Shown: positions 17,153 through 26,774 of the stretch, in pieces
Position numbering within the stretch: the stretch's first letter is position 1
Layout: each line of letters opens with the position of its first letter
Assembly (NCBI GenBank): GCA_934728065.1
Contig: CAKVDW010000009.1
Location: 9,479 to 73,478 of the forward strand
DNA from: an uncultured Campylobacter sp.
GTDB lineage: Bacteria; Campylobacterota; Campylobacteria; Campylobacterales; Campylobacteraceae
Direction: 5' to 3'
Length of the DNA: 64,000 nucleotides
Program-made: the position numbers and the translations under genes
The notes under the pieces: model-generated
Database searches by the model: none
What the model was told of the DNA's origin: nothing
Seen by the model: only the letters and a program-made list of their open reading frames with translations

Positions 17153-17515
17153 AGAATCTCCTTTAAAAAATTTTGTATTTTTATATTATGCTTTTAATTT
17201 TTTAATAAACAAAGTTAAATTTACAAAATATCGTTTTTTTTTTTTTATTGTGTAAAAAATTAAGACTTTTTAAGGGATAAATTTACAAATAAATAAAATT
17301 TTATTAACCTTGAAAAAAGGCTTTTATAAAGAGAATATCCATTAAAAAGCAAGTTAAATCAAGCCTTTGTTCTTAAAAGTGCATTCTGCAAACATAAACA
17401 AGCTTTTAAAAAATATAAATAATTTTAAAAATTTAATCAAAATTTAATAATTTTTTAAGTTTTAAAGCATATAATTTTGCTTTCAATATCGAAAATATAA
17501 GGTTTTGCTACAATT
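17153..17515. other. Divergent promoter region lctP / cyd operon
   Basis: About 360 very AT-rich bases. They contain a T13 run at 17234-17246 (A13 on the lctP strand, about 80 bases upstream of its start) and CAATATCGAAAATATAAGG before the DUF4492 gene. No gene is supported here. A promoter for each flanking gene is expected. Confidence 0.5.
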
Positions 17516-17752
17516 ATGTGTGTTTTTAAGCGTTTTTTTAGTCTTGGCTTTGCTGTTTTTAATTTTTACTTGCAAGGTTTTCGTGCTATGAAACTTGGTA
17601 AGACCTTGTGGCTGGTGATTTTGATTAAGCTTTTTGTGATGTTTTTTGTTTTGAAAGCCTTTATTTTTAACACAAATTTCAAAAGCATTTACAAAGATGA
17701 AGCAAGTCAAAGTCAGTTCGTGCTTGAAAATCTCACAAAAACAAAGGAGTAA
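17516..17752 (+). CDS. DUF4492 small membrane protein upstream of cydA
   Basis: A 78-residue protein with one strongly hydrophobic helix (about residues 31-52) preceded by the FNFYLQGFRAMKLGKTLW motif that characterises DUF4492. Homologues sit immediately before cydA in Campylobacter and other Campylobacterota (Cj0080 in C. jejuni, from memory). It ends 2 bases before cydA, so it is co-translated with the oxidase and probably acts in its assembly or as an accessory subunit. The function is unproven. Confidence 0.8.
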   Translation: MCVFKRFFSLGFAVFNFYLQGFRAMKLGKTLWLVILIKLFVMFFVLKAFIFNTNFKSIYKDEASQSQFVLENLTKTKE

Positions 17753-17754
17753 AA

Positions 17755-19272
17755 ATGGCTGAAGTATCAAGCGTGGATTGGAGCAGAGCGCAGTTTGCGC
17801 TTACTGCGATTTACCACTTTTTATTTGTGCCGCTCACACTTGGGTTGAGCTTTATGCTCGCTATTATGGAGACTATCTATGTCAAAACAGGCGATGAAAA
17901 ATGGCTTAAAATCACCAAATTCTGGCTCACTCTTTTTGCCATAAATTTCGCTATCGGCGTGGCTACGGGCATTATAATGGAATTTGAGTTTGGCACAAAT
18001 TGGGCTAATTACAGCTGGTTTGTGGGGGACATTTTCGGAGCACCGCTTGCGGTGGAGGGCATAATGGCGTTTTTCCTTGAAGCGACATTCTTTGCGGTAA
18101 TGTTTTTTGGCTGGAACAAAGTATCAAAGGGCTTTCACTTGTTTTCGACTTGGTGCGTTGCCATAGGCAGCAACCTTTCAGCCCTTTGGATACTCGTGGC
18201 AAACGGCTGGATGCAGTATCCTGTGGGTATGGCGTTTAACCCCGACACCGCGCGCAACGAAATGCAAAGCTTTTTTGAAGTCGCCCTTTCGCCTGTGGCG
18301 GTGAGTAAGTTTTTGCATACCATAGGCAGCGGTTATGTCATCTCCGCACTCTTTGTGATGGGCATTTCGGCGTGGTTTTTACTCCGCAAACGCCACACAG
18401 GCGAAGCTAAGCGAAGTTTGGTTGTGGCAAGCAGCTTTGGGCTGATTTGCTCGGTGTTTTTGTTTGTAAGCGGCGATGAGAGCGCATACCGCGTAACTCA
18501 AACTCAACCGATGAAACTAGCGGCTATGGAGGGCTTATACAGGGGCGAACACCGCGCTGGGCTTGTCGCTTTTGGGATTTTAAACCCTGACAAAAAGCCA
18601 GACAACAACGAAAGCGTGTTTTTGTTTGACTTAGAAATTCCTTATGCGCTTTCTATACTTGGCAACCGCGACCCAAACAGCTTTGTGCCGGGCATTGAAG
18701 ACTTAGTTTTTGGCAACGAAGCAAAGGGCGTTCGCTCCATACAAGAAAGGATAAATAACGGCAAAATAGCCGTTTCAGCCTTGAAAGATTATAAGATAGC
18801 AAAAGAAAACAACGACAGCGAGCAAATGCAGGCGAGCAAAATTCAGCTTGAAGCGAATTTCAAGGACTTTGGCTATGGCTACCTTGACAAGCCCGAAGAC
18901 GCCGTGCCGCCCATCGCGCTTACTTTTTACACCTTTCACTTGATGGTTGCGCTTGGAAGCTTGTTTTTCTTGCTTTTCATCGTGGTGCTTTATCTTTCTA
19001 TGGCAAATGAGATTGAGAAATTCCGCAAGATTTTGTGGCTTTGCGTGTGGTTTATCCCGCTTGGTTTTGTCGCGACTGAGGCTGGCTGGATAGTGGCTGA
19101 GGTGGGCAGACAACCTTGGGCTATACAGGATTTAATGCCTGTTGGCATCGCGGCTACAAATTTAAGCAGCGTGAATGTGCAAATTTCATTTTGGCTTTTT
19201 GCCGTGCTTTTTACGGCACTCTTGCTTGCTGAGCTTAAAATAATGCTCAGCGCGATAAAAAAAGGATTTTAA
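17755..19272 (+). CDS. cydA: Cytochrome bd quinol oxidase subunit I
   Basis: The catalytic subunit (505 residues) of the bd-type terminal oxidase, which oxidises quinol and reduces oxygen to water without proton pumping. The haem ligand His22 lies in AIYHFLFVPLTLG, the second in FLHTIGSGYV near 185, and the axial Met further on. GRQPW near residue 450 is conserved. The quinol-binding Q loop is of the short, CioA-like type. AAAGGAG lies just upstream. It forms an operon with the DUF4492 gene, cydB and a tiny ORF. Confidence 0.96.
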   Translation: MAEVSSVDWSRAQFALTAIYHFLFVPLTLGLSFMLAIMETIYVKTGDEKWLKITKFWLTLFAINFAIGVATGIIMEFEFGTNWANYSWFVGDIFGAPLAVEGIMAFFLEATFFAVMFFGWNKVSKGFHLFSTWCVAIGSNLSALWILVANGWMQYPVGMAFNPDTARNEMQSFFEVALSPVAVSKFLHTIGSGYVISALFVMGISAWFLLRKRHTGEAKRSLVVASSFGLICSVFLFVSGDESAYRVTQTQPMKLAAMEGLYRGEHRAGLVAFGILNPDKKPDNNESVFLFDLEIPYALSILGNRDPNSFVPGIEDLVFGNEAKGVRSIQERINNGKIAVSALKDYKIAKENNDSEQMQASKIQLEANFKDFGYGYLDKPEDAVPPIALTFYTFHLMVALGSLFFLLFIVVLYLSMANEIEKFRKILWLCVWFIPLGFVATEAGWIVAEVGRQPWAIQDLMPVGIAATNLSSVNVQISFWLFAVLFTALLLAELKIMLSAIKKGF

Positions 19273-20400
19273 ATGTTTTTTGGTTTAGATTTAGAGGGAC
19301 TTCAAATTTACTGGTGGGTAGTTTTAAGCTTGCTTGGCGGGCTTTTGGTGTTTATGTTTTTCGTGCAAGGCGGACAAACCTTAATCGATGAGTTAAGCGA
19401 AAACGAGCTTGAAAAAACAATGCTCATAAATTCGCTCGGACGCAAGTGGGAGCTTGGCTTTACCACGCTTGTGCTTTTTGGCGGGGCGGCTTTTGCGGCG
19501 TTTCCGCTTTTTTACGCTACGAGCTTTGGCGGGGCTTACTGGGCGTGGCTTGCGATTTTATTTTGCTTTATTTTACAAGCAGTAAGCTATGAATACCGCA
19601 AAAAAGAGGGCAACATTTACGGCGCAAAAACCTTTGAAATTTTTCTCAAAATCAACGGCTTTTTGGGCGTTTTTTTAATCGGCGTTGCGTTAAGTAGCTT
19701 TTTTAGCGGCTCACATTTTGTTTTAAACGAGCAAAATTTCGTCCTTTGGCAAAGCAAATGGCGAGGTTTAGAGCTTTTAGCAAACCCTTACAACTACCTT
19801 TTAGGCTTTGCGCTTGTGTTTTTAAGCCGAATTTTAGGGCTTGCATACTTTATGAACAACATAAACGATGAAAACATTCGCGCAAAAATCCCCAAAAAAG
19901 CACTTTTAAACAGCCTTTTGTTTTTGGTGTTTTTCCTTGCCTTTTTGGGCTTTATCTTTGCAAAAGACGGCTTTGTCTTGGGCGCAAGCGGGGTTGAAAT
20001 TCAGCCAAATGCTTATTTGCTCGCCTTTTTGCAAAATTTATTTTTGCTTGTCATCTTGCTTGTGGGCGTTGTTTTCGCACTTTGTGGCATTTATTTGCTT
20101 TGCTTTAAAAAATGTGTTTGCGCCATTTGGAGCTTGGGACTTGGTAGCGTTTTAGCTGTCTTTGCCCTGCTTTTAAGTCTTGGGCTTGGCGGAGGCGTGT
20201 TTTATCCGTCTATCAGTGCTTTGCAAAGCTCTTTGAGTATCAAAAACGCGAGCAGTAGTTATTATACTTTAAGCGTGATGGCTTTTGTGTCCTTGTTTGT
20301 GCCTTTTGTGCTGGCTTACATAAGCTATGTGTGGCGAGCTATGGATAAGGTAAAAATCACCAAAGACGAGCTGAGCCAAACTCATCATCATTTTTATTAA
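19273..20400 (+). CDS. cydB: Cytochrome bd quinol oxidase subunit II
   Basis: The 375-residue membrane partner of CydA, with about nine helices. LQIYWWVVLSLLGGLLVFMFFVQGGQTL at the N-terminus is the family signature. The ATG directly abuts the cydA stop, preceded by AAAAAAGGATTTTA. The C-terminus ends in a His-rich HHHFY, a minor oddity. It is needed for haem insertion and stability of the oxidase. Confidence 0.95.
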   Translation: MFFGLDLEGLQIYWWVVLSLLGGLLVFMFFVQGGQTLIDELSENELEKTMLINSLGRKWELGFTTLVLFGGAAFAAFPLFYATSFGGAYWAWLAILFCFILQAVSYEYRKKEGNIYGAKTFEIFLKINGFLGVFLIGVALSSFFSGSHFVLNEQNFVLWQSKWRGLELLANPYNYLLGFALVFLSRILGLAYFMNNINDENIRAKIPKKALLNSLLFLVFFLAFLGFIFAKDGFVLGASGVEIQPNAYLLAFLQNLFLLVILLVGVVFALCGIYLLCFKKCVCAIWSLGLGSVLAVFALLLSLGLGGGVFYPSISALQSSLSIKNASSSYYTLSVMAFVSLFVPFVLAYISYVWRAMDKVKITKDELSQTHHHFY

Positions 20401-20410
20401 GGGAGAAAGA

Positions 20411-20512
20411 ATGGAAGCTTTGTTTTTACTTGCTTGGCCACTAACGATTTATTTAAGTTATAAATTCATTAGACTCAACATAAAACAGCTTGAAAAGCTA
20501 GAAAAACTTTAA
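20411..20512 (+). CDS. 33-residue single-helix protein, CydX-like
   Basis: A short ORF 10 bases after cydB with GGGAGAAAG right before its ATG. The product has one N-terminal hydrophobic helix (ALFLLAWPLTIYLSYKFI) and a basic tail (QLEKLEKL). Size, topology, place at the end of the cyd operon and the terminator just behind it fit the small CydX/CydH-type subunits that stabilise bd oxidases. Sequence similarity to CydX itself is weak, so it may be an analogue. Most annotation programs would miss it. Confidence 0.7.
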   Translation: MEALFLLAWPLTIYLSYKFIRLNIKQLEKLEKL

Positions 20513-20513
20513 C

Positions 20514-20540
20514 TTACTCGCTTTAAGGGCGAGTAAAATT
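20514..20540. terminator. Terminator of the cyd operon (also faces moaA)
   Basis: TTACTCGC-TTTAAGG-GCGAGTAA, a perfect 8-bp stem followed by AATT. It sits between convergent genes and probably serves both. Confidence 0.75.
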
Positions 20541-20566
20541 TATCAACTTTAAACATTATAACCAGC

Positions 20567-21538
20567 TCAACCGCCCGTTTGGTAAAAGGCTCTTGCAGAA
20601 ATGTCATCTTTTTGCATCGCCTCGCTCCATTTGTTTTTTTCGGGCTTGTTTTGAAGCACCTTTTTTAGCACCTTTAAAGCGCCCTTTATGTCGCCATTTC
20701 GCACGGCTTTTTGAACGCTTAAAGCCTCATCATAGTAAAGGCAAGGTATCAGCAAGCCCTCAGCACTGAGCCTTATGCGGTTGCAGCTTTGGCAAAACTC
20801 ACTGCTGTGCGGGTCGATAATCCCAAAAAAATACCCATCATCAAGGCGGTAAAGTTTGCTTGGCGAGTGTGGGCTTTTAGTAGCGTCTAAAAAGCTAAAT
20901 TTTTGGCTTAAAATTTGCAAAATTTCACTGCGGTTTAGCCCTTTGAGCTGTCCGTAAGCGTGGTGATTTTCCATAAATTCTATAAAGCGGATTTGGATAT
21001 TTTTGCTTTTTGCAAATTCAAGCAAATCACACAACTCATCATCATTTAAGCCCTTTAAAGCCACGCAATTAAGCTTGATTTTTAAGCCGCATTTCATCGC
21101 CTCATCAATGCCCGCAAGCACTTCGTTTAGCACTTCTTTTTGGGCGATTTTTTTAGCTTTTTGCGGATTTAGCGTGTCAAGGGAAATGTTTATGCGGCAA
21201 AGTCCAGCGTTTTTGAGCTTTTGGGCTAAATTTTTTAGCAAAAATCCGTTTGTGGTAAGGGCTAAATCAATATGCGGCGCATAATCTTTTATCATTTTGA
21301 TAAACTCGCTTAAATTCTCACGCAACAGCGGTTCGCCACCTGTTAGGCGGATTTTTTTCACGCCCTCATCAATGGCAAGTTTGACAAACAAAAAAAGCTC
21401 ATCAAAGCTCAGCAACTTCTCATCTGGGGCGTAGTCAAAAGGCACTTTTGGCATACAATATAAACAGCGAAAATTGCACCTTTGGGTAAGCGAAATTCGC
21501 AAGTAGTCAATAACCCGTCCGTAGCTATCTTGCAGCAT
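20567..21538 (-). CDS. moaA: GTP 3',8-cyclase MoaA
   Basis: A radical-SAM enzyme that starts molybdopterin synthesis from GTP. The CNFRCLYC motif (CxxxCxxC, about residues 21-28) binds the SAM cluster. The C-terminal cluster cysteines are present ([10 protein letters not shown]), and the protein ends in the functional Gly-Gly (YQTGG). 323 residues, the normal length. The cofactor is needed by the TorA-like and PhsA-like enzymes encoded further along. It abuts the upstream gene without a gap, in the same order as C. jejuni Cj0160c. Confidence 0.96.
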   Translation of the reverse strand: MLQDSYGRVIDYLRISLTQRCNFRCLYCMPKVPFDYAPDEKLLSFDELFLFVKLAIDEGVKKIRLTGGEPLLRENLSEFIKMIKDYAPHIDLALTTNGFLLKNLAQKLKNAGLCRINISLDTLNPQKAKKIAQKEVLNEVLAGIDEAMKCGLKIKLNCVALKGLNDDELCDLLEFAKSKNIQIRFIEFMENHHAYGQLKGLNRSEILQILSQKFSFLDATKSPHSPSKLYRLDDGYFFGIIDPHSSEFCQSCNRIRLSAEGLLIPCLYYDEALSVQKAVRNGDIKGALKVLKKVLQNKPEKNKWSEAMQKDDISARAFYQTGG

Positions 21539-22042
21539 TTACAAAAGCTCTTTCATTTTAAGCGTAAATTCAACATTGCCCGTTGAAATGCGTAAATCTT
21601 TAGCAATTTGCTCGACACTTTTTCCTTGATGAAAAAGCTCGGTGATTTTTTGCTCTTCATTCACAAAGTCTGGGGTAAGTTTGCTCATATTTTGCGCCTT
21701 TTGCTCTAAATTCGACAAGCGATTTTCTTGTTCATTTTGAAAATCCTCAACCACCTTTTCAAAGCCTTGCAAGCTCTTTAAAATAGGCAAAATTTTGCTA
21801 TTAATTTCTCTATCAAGCGAAAATTTAACCTCATCTTTAATCGCATCAGCATCAAGGCTTTGTGAATCCGCCTTTTCTTCAAGCTCTTTGCGAATGTAGT
21901 GTATATCTTTGTTAATGTCCTCCACTGCTCGTTCAAGCTTTTGAATTTTAGCTATATTTTCCTTATCTTTGATGAAAAAATAAGCCAAACTCGCCAAAAG
22001 CAAGATAAATACAAAAATGATATACAGTAGCTCTTCACTCAT
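21539..22042 (-). CDS. Membrane-anchored coiled-coil protein (Cj0162c-like)
   Basis: A 167-residue protein with an N-terminal membrane helix (about residues 5-24), a long charged coiled coil (about 30-130) and a C-terminal helix-turn-helix-like segment (VEQIAKDLRISTGNVEFTLKMK). The last part resembles the short DNA-binding-like tail of DUF6115 proteins. Function is unknown. It overlaps the preceding gene by 8 bases and abuts moaA, an arrangement I recall from C. jejuni Cj0160c-Cj0164c. Confidence 0.65.
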   Translation of the reverse strand: MSEELLYIIFVFILLLASLAYFFIKDKENIAKIQKLERAVEDINKDIHYIRKELEEKADSQSLDADAIKDEVKFSLDREINSKILPILKSLQGFEKVVEDFQNEQENRLSNLEQKAQNMSKLTPDFVNEEQKITELFHQGKSVEQIAKDLRISTGNVEFTLKMKELL

Positions 22043-22529
22043 TGTTTTGTCCTTTCGTAGCGTTAATCATCTGTCTTTGCATTTCAACCACAAAAATATC
22101 ATAAGAGTTTTTATCCTCTTTTTTCATTTGGGTAATGAGTGCTTGTGTTGAATTTAAAGCCTTGAAAAAAAAGCTTATGTTTTGATGATTTATCTCTATA
22201 CGAGCATAATACAAAGCCTCTTCTTGCAAACACTCATCATTTAGCCTTATGCCATCAAAGGCTATGCCAGAAATTTTGCTCTCTTTTTTCAAGCTCAAAA
22301 AGGAATTTTTTTGATATATTTTATCCTCAAGCTTTATAAAATCATCTTTAAGGCTTAAAAGCAAATTAAACAAAAGCTCCTCGCCCTCGCTAAAATTCAC
22401 CTTATTAGCAAGCTTTTTCCATTTGCTTACAGCACTGTTGCTTATTTGATTAAATTCTTGCAAAAAGGCTAAATTTTCGCCATCACAAAGCTCAAATTCA
22501 ATCTTTAACGCTGTGTCAAAAAATTTCAT
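22035..22529 (-). CDS. Conserved protein of unknown function (Cj0163c-like)
   Basis: A 164-residue, cytoplasmic, acidic, helix-rich protein without signal peptide, membrane segment or motif that I recognise. The ATG at 22529 overlaps the ubiA stop by 4 bases, the usual coupling, so the four residues before it in the open frame are ignored. Its position between ubiA and the coiled-coil gene matches C. jejuni Cj0163c. Confidence 0.6.
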   Translation of the reverse strand: MKFFDTALKIEFELCDGENLAFLQEFNQISNSAVSKWKKLANKVNFSEGEELLFNLLLSLKDDFIKLEDKIYQKNSFLSLKKESKISGIAFDGIRLNDECLQEEALYYARIEINHQNISFFFKALNSTQALITQMKKEDKNSYDIFVVEMQRQMINATKGQNNE

Positions 22530-23416
22530 CGTCCCACCCAAAAATCAAGCAAGATAAAAATAAAAAAAACTATGCTTAAATACCCATTTAAAGTAAAAAA
22601 CGCCTTGTCAATTTTAGCGAAATTGCCCCGCACGATTTTATGCTCAAAAAACAAAATCACCCCACTTATCAAAATGCCCGCATAAGCGATAAAACCAAGC
22701 TTTGCCACGCTTGCAAAAAGCAGCCAAAACACCACAGCCAAGCAGTGAAAAAGTGCTGAAATAAAAAAAGTCGCGTTTTTGCCAAATTTCGCAGGGATTG
22801 AGTGCAACCCAGTCTTTTTGTCATACTCCATATCCTGCAAGGCATAAAGCAAGTCAAAACCAGCCGTCCAAAACATAACGCCAAGACACAAAATAACGCT
22901 ATAAATGTGAATTTCATCTAAAATCAGCACACTTGCAGCAATGGGCGCAAGCCCCAAGCAAAAGCCGAGCACAAGGTGAGCTAGGGCTGAAAAACGCTTA
23001 AAAGCTGAATAAGAAGCCAGCACAAACAGCACAAAAAAGCTAAGTTTAAAGGCAAGAGCGTTGATAAAACAACAAACAGCCACGAAAATAAGGGCATTTA
23101 CAATGATAAAACCAAACACAAAGCCGCGTCCTATACGCCCGCTGATATTTGGACGGCTTGCACAACGCGGATTGTCTTTGTCTATATCCTCGTCCATTAA
23201 GCGATTTACCGCCATAGCGAAATTTCGCGCACTCACAGCAGCTATAATGCCTAAAATAACAGCCTTTGTAAAGGTAGGAGTGCCGTCAAATCCTATATCA
23301 TCGGCGACTTTATAGCCCACAAGCATAGAGCTAAACAAAAAAGGCAGGGCAAAAACCGAGTGTTTAAAGACGATTAAGTCCAAAATGTCCTTGATTTTTG
23401 TTACAAAACCGTTCAT
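22526..23416 (-). CDS. ubiA: UbiA-type prenyltransferase for menaquinone (MqnP-like)
   Basis: A 296-residue membrane enzyme with eight to nine helices and the two Mg-pyrophosphate-binding motifs of the UbiA family: NRLMDEDID near residue 67 and DMEYDKK near 194. Campylobacters make menaquinone by the futalosine pathway, so the likely reaction is prenylation of the naphthoate intermediate (MqnP) rather than ubiquinone synthesis. The assignment to MqnP is from pathway knowledge, not from sequence alone. Likely cotranscribed with Cj0163c-like, Cj0162c-like and moaA. Confidence 0.9.
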   Translation of the reverse strand: MNGFVTKIKDILDLIVFKHSVFALPFLFSSMLVGYKVADDIGFDGTPTFTKAVILGIIAAVSARNFAMAVNRLMDEDIDKDNPRCASRPNISGRIGRGFVFGFIIVNALIFVAVCCFINALAFKLSFFVLFVLASYSAFKRFSALAHLVLGFCLGLAPIAASVLILDEIHIYSVILCLGVMFWTAGFDLLYALQDMEYDKKTGLHSIPAKFGKNATFFISALFHCLAVVFWLLFASVAKLGFIAYAGILISGVILFFEHKIVRGNFAKIDKAFFTLNGYLSIVFFIFILLDFWVGR

Positions 23417-23482
23417 CTTTTCTCTTTAAATTTTTGCTATGATTTTACTAAAATTTTATGAATTTAGGGAAAGTTTTGCAAA

Positions 23483-24349
23483 ATGTTTTTTGAATTTGCA
23501 CTGATTGGCACAACGGCAAGCGGAAAAAGTGAGCTAGCAAATGCCATTGCGAGCGAGTTTGAAGCTATTATTTTAAGCCTTGATAGCCTGTGCGTGTATA
23601 AAGAGATAAACATAGCCTCAGCAAAGCCTGATAAAACAGCACTTGAAAGAGTGGAGCATTTTGGCGTGAATTTATTAAGCGTGGCGGACAAATTTAATGT
23701 TGCGCTTTTTTTTGATGAGTATAAAAGGGCGAGAAAACGGGCTTTTGAGTTTGATAAAGCCCTTATCATCGTGGGCGGAACGAGCTTTTATTTAAGAGCG
23801 TTGATGAGTGGGCTAAGTCAAAATGTGCCTGAAAGCACCACGCCTTTGAGTAATGATGCCATTTTTGCGCTGATGAGCGAGCTTGACAAAAACGCTAAAA
23901 TCGCACCAAATGACACTTACCGCTTGCGAAAATGGCTTGGCATTTACGAAAACACGGGGCAAATTCCAAGTGAGTTTCAAAAAAATTCCTTGCAAGAACC
24001 TTTAATCAAAGAGCTTGAAATTTTTGAACTTGTCGTGGATAAAGAAAATTTAAGGCAAAAAGTGGAATTTCGCACGCAAAATATGCTTAAAATGGGGCTT
24101 GTTGATGAAGCGCGTGCCTTGTTTGCCAAATTTGATGAGAGCTTAAAGCCCTTAAATTCCATAGGTTTAAAAGAATGCAAGGACTTTTTAGCTGGTAAAA
24201 TCGCTCAATCCGAGCTTGCCACTCTCATCAACACGCACACTATGCAGCTTGCCAAACGCCAACGCACCTTTAATAAAAAATTCAAAAGCATAAAGCTTCA
24301 AAGCGACAAGTGCCTTGAAATTTTAAGACAAAAATTCACAAAAGGCTAG
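23483..24349 (+). CDS. miaA: tRNA dimethylallyltransferase MiaA
   Basis: Transfers the dimethylallyl group to A37 of tRNAs that read UNN codons. The P-loop GTTASGKS is at residues 8-15, and the DSLCVYKEINIASAKP segment matches the family DSxQVYxxxxIGTAKP motif. 288 residues, close to family length. Divergent from ubiA. Its 3' end overlaps the 3' end of the convergent pflA gene by 4 bases, so there is no room for a terminator between them. Confidence 0.95.
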   Translation: MFFEFALIGTTASGKSELANAIASEFEAIILSLDSLCVYKEINIASAKPDKTALERVEHFGVNLLSVADKFNVALFFDEYKRARKRAFEFDKALIIVGGTSFYLRALMSGLSQNVPESTTPLSNDAIFALMSELDKNAKIAPNDTYRLRKWLGIYENTGQIPSEFQKNSLQEPLIKELEIFELVVDKENLRQKVEFRTQNMLKMGLVDEARALFAKFDESLKPLNSIGLKECKDFLAGKIAQSELATLINTHTMQLAKRQRTFNKKFKSIKLQSDKCLEILRQKFTKG

Positions 24350-26715
24350 TTTTGAGCCTCTAAAATGTCAAGTCTTTGTTTGCAAAGACTTTGCCAGCTT
24401 GAAGTGGTAGCGTTTATGTCGATACATTGGGTTAAGGACTGTCTTTGAGCTGTTGTATCTTGCATTTTTTCAAAAATTTGACTTTGGATATAAAAGGCTC
24501 TTGCCTTATCATCTGGCTCTAATTTAACCTTTAACAAGTCAGTAAGCACCTCTAGGGCTTGACTTGGTTGATTGGTTTTATTTAATGCTCCAAGATATGC
24601 AAATTCAAGCTCAGGTGTATAGACATTCACACCCTTTAAATTTTGAAAATCAATAGCTTTTGGCGCATAGGTTAAAATGCTCGTGGTAAGATTCTTATCA
24701 ACACAGTAAAGCAAAAATTCATTATAAAGCTCAACCATTCGGTAATCCATAGGGAAATTTTCTAAATTCTTTAAGGTCATCATCGCTTCATTATGACTGC
24801 CTTGTCTGAGCTGGGCTAAGAATTTATAGTAGTTTGCTCTAAATTTTTCATCATCACTCTTAATCAATCTTGAGTTTAAAACCCCATTACTTGCATTTAT
24901 CGTGGCGTTGTATTCTTTATCATTTAAATCAAGCTCAGCCTTTTGCAAGTCATAATAAATAACATCATCAGCCCTATTTTTGTCAATATATGCCTTTGCT
25001 TGAACCGTTCTTAAGGTCCTTTTAAAGCAGTTTAACAAAGCCTTTTTGTCGGTGATTTTCTGTCCTATATCATAAGCAGCATATTCCTCATACAAAAGAG
25101 CAGAATTTGGGCAATCATCAGCCTTCAAACTTTCATTAAGTTTTGTGGTGGCTGATTTTTCAAGCATTTCTTTTAATGAGGGGTTATCATATCTTTCAAT
25201 AATATTTTTGTAATCAAGCACAGCTTGAGTGTTGTTCTCATCAAAATAAAGCTTAACATCAGCATTTACTGCCTTTGAGGCAATTTCATTAGCGTATTGA
25301 GCTTGTAATTCTTTGTAGCGTTGGTGCAAAAAGGTGGCGTTATTTTCGGGCAGGTTAAAAAAGATATTATCAGAGGCTTCTTTGATTAAGGCTAAATACT
25401 CTGAGTTTTTAAATTCTTGCATATAAAGGTCTAAATATTCATTTGCCTTTTGATAGTTTTGAGTTTTACTTTGGGCAAGGGCTAAATTTCTCAAGGTTTC
25501 TTCATATTTTTCATCAAATTCTTTCATATCGCCAAAAACCGCCTCATAAACATCAGCACTCAAAGGATAGTTTTCATTGTCATACAAAATCTTAGCTATA
25601 TCCAAAGAAACAGGCTTATTTTTAGCAAAATAAGGCTTGTTTGAACCCATTACTGTATTGATAAGCTCGTAAGCTTTGTTGTTATTTTTATCAATAAGAG
25701 CAAATTTAGCCAAAGAAAGTGCTGACCTAGAGGCTATGTCTAAATTTTGAGTTTTGTAATACAAGTCGTTGTAGATGATTTGCGCTTGTGGCTTACTGCC
25801 AAGTCTGGTTAAATAATCTGCATAATCAAGCAAAGCAAGTTGAGTAAAGTAATTATCAGGATGCTCATTGCCAAGATTGCCCACCACATAATCAACATTA
25901 GACTTTTGTTCCAAAGCCATATATACTCTCATCATTATATAAAGCACTTCGGTATAATTTTTATCGCTAGCAAAATTTCTATTCCAAGTCTTGATTTCTT
26001 CAATCATTTCTTCAAGTTTTGGTTGGTTTTTGTAATCGGAACTGTCCGTATATAGTTTGTTTTTAGCCCTTAAACGATAAAGCATAAATTCATTGATAAA
26101 AATACTGCCTTGATAGCGATTAATCGCATTTGTAGTATCTGCGATAACTTGAATGTAATTTTCCTCATCATAATCTCGTTTTATACGCAAAAAAGTATTT
26201 ATATCAGCACTTTGTGGGATTGCTACGGGATTTGATTCTAAATCAAGCGCACCTATGGAAGGGTTATTTACATTAGGAAACTGTATGTCAAAATCAAGCC
26301 CATCGTATTCCTTAAAATACGGCACTTCTTTGGTGAAAATAAAGGTAAAGCTTGTAGAGTTTGTATCGTTAAGATTGCTCTTGACGCTAGTTTGGTCATA
26401 AAGATTTTGAGCGAGGTTATATCTTTTAGCAGGGACCTTTGGATAAATGAAAAGCTGTGTATTTAATTCATTTTTTTTGAATTTTAAATCAAAAAAGTCA
26501 AATTGCTGGTCGCTCAACTCACTATCAACAACACCGGGAATTTCACACTCAAAATAATCCTCTTTTTGAAGACAAGTGAAATTTTTATCATTTTTAAGAT
26601 GAAGTGTGGCAAAGGGTGAGTTGTTATCTGTGCCTGTGTTTAAGACAATCTCAAAAGCCCACACAAAGCCCACACCAAAAACAATCAAAAAAATAATTTT
26701 TTTCAAAACTCTCAT
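24346..26715 (-). CDS. pflA: Paralysed-flagellum protein PflA
   Basis: A 789-residue periplasmic protein, matching the length of C. jejuni PflA (about 788). A signal peptide ends around FVWA at residue 20. An N-terminal beta-rich domain is followed by a long array of helical TPR/SLR-like repeats from about residue 170 to the end. In Campylobacter, PflA with PflB builds the periplasmic disk that recruits stators in a wide ring, giving high torque. Loss leaves cells with paralysed flagella. A TATAAT ends only 6 bases before the ATG and no ribosome binding site is seen, suggesting a leaderless message. Identification rests on length, architecture and remembered sequence. Confidence 0.8.
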   Translation of the reverse strand: MRVLKKIIFLIVFGVGFVWAFEIVLNTGTDNNSPFATLHLKNDKNFTCLQKEDYFECEIPGVVDSELSDQQFDFFDLKFKKNELNTQLFIYPKVPAKRYNLAQNLYDQTSVKSNLNDTNSTSFTFIFTKEVPYFKEYDGLDFDIQFPNVNNPSIGALDLESNPVAIPQSADINTFLRIKRDYDEENYIQVIADTTNAINRYQGSIFINEFMLYRLRAKNKLYTDSSDYKNQPKLEEMIEEIKTWNRNFASDKNYTEVLYIMMRVYMALEQKSNVDYVVGNLGNEHPDNYFTQLALLDYADYLTRLGSKPQAQIIYNDLYYKTQNLDIASRSALSLAKFALIDKNNNKAYELINTVMGSNKPYFAKNKPVSLDIAKILYDNENYPLSADVYEAVFGDMKEFDEKYEETLRNLALAQSKTQNYQKANEYLDLYMQEFKNSEYLALIKEASDNIFFNLPENNATFLHQRYKELQAQYANEIASKAVNADVKLYFDENNTQAVLDYKNIIERYDNPSLKEMLEKSATTKLNESLKADDCPNSALLYEEYAAYDIGQKITDKKALLNCFKRTLRTVQAKAYIDKNRADDVIYYDLQKAELDLNDKEYNATINASNGVLNSRLIKSDDEKFRANYYKFLAQLRQGSHNEAMMTLKNLENFPMDYRMVELYNEFLLYCVDKNLTTSILTYAPKAIDFQNLKGVNVYTPELEFAYLGALNKTNQPSQALEVLTDLLKVKLEPDDKARAFYIQSQIFEKMQDTTAQRQSLTQCIDINATTSSWQSLCKQRLDILEAQN

Positions 26716-26721
26716 AGCGTA

Positions 26722-26727
26722 ATTATA
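26722..26727 (-). promoter_or_regulatory. -10 box abutting the pflA start codon
   Basis: TATAAT on the minus strand followed by TACGCT and then the ATG. Transcription would begin at or next to the start codon, giving a leaderless mRNA. Confidence 0.5.
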
Positions 26728-26774
26728 GCTAGATTTTACAACAAATTTATATTTTTAATGAATTAAAAATCAAC

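Noticed and set aside
17483..17770. 95-codon minus-strand frame antisense to the DUF4492 gene
   Set aside because: Shadow of the DUF4492 and cydA start region; Lys/Asn-rich low-complexity product with no start signals.
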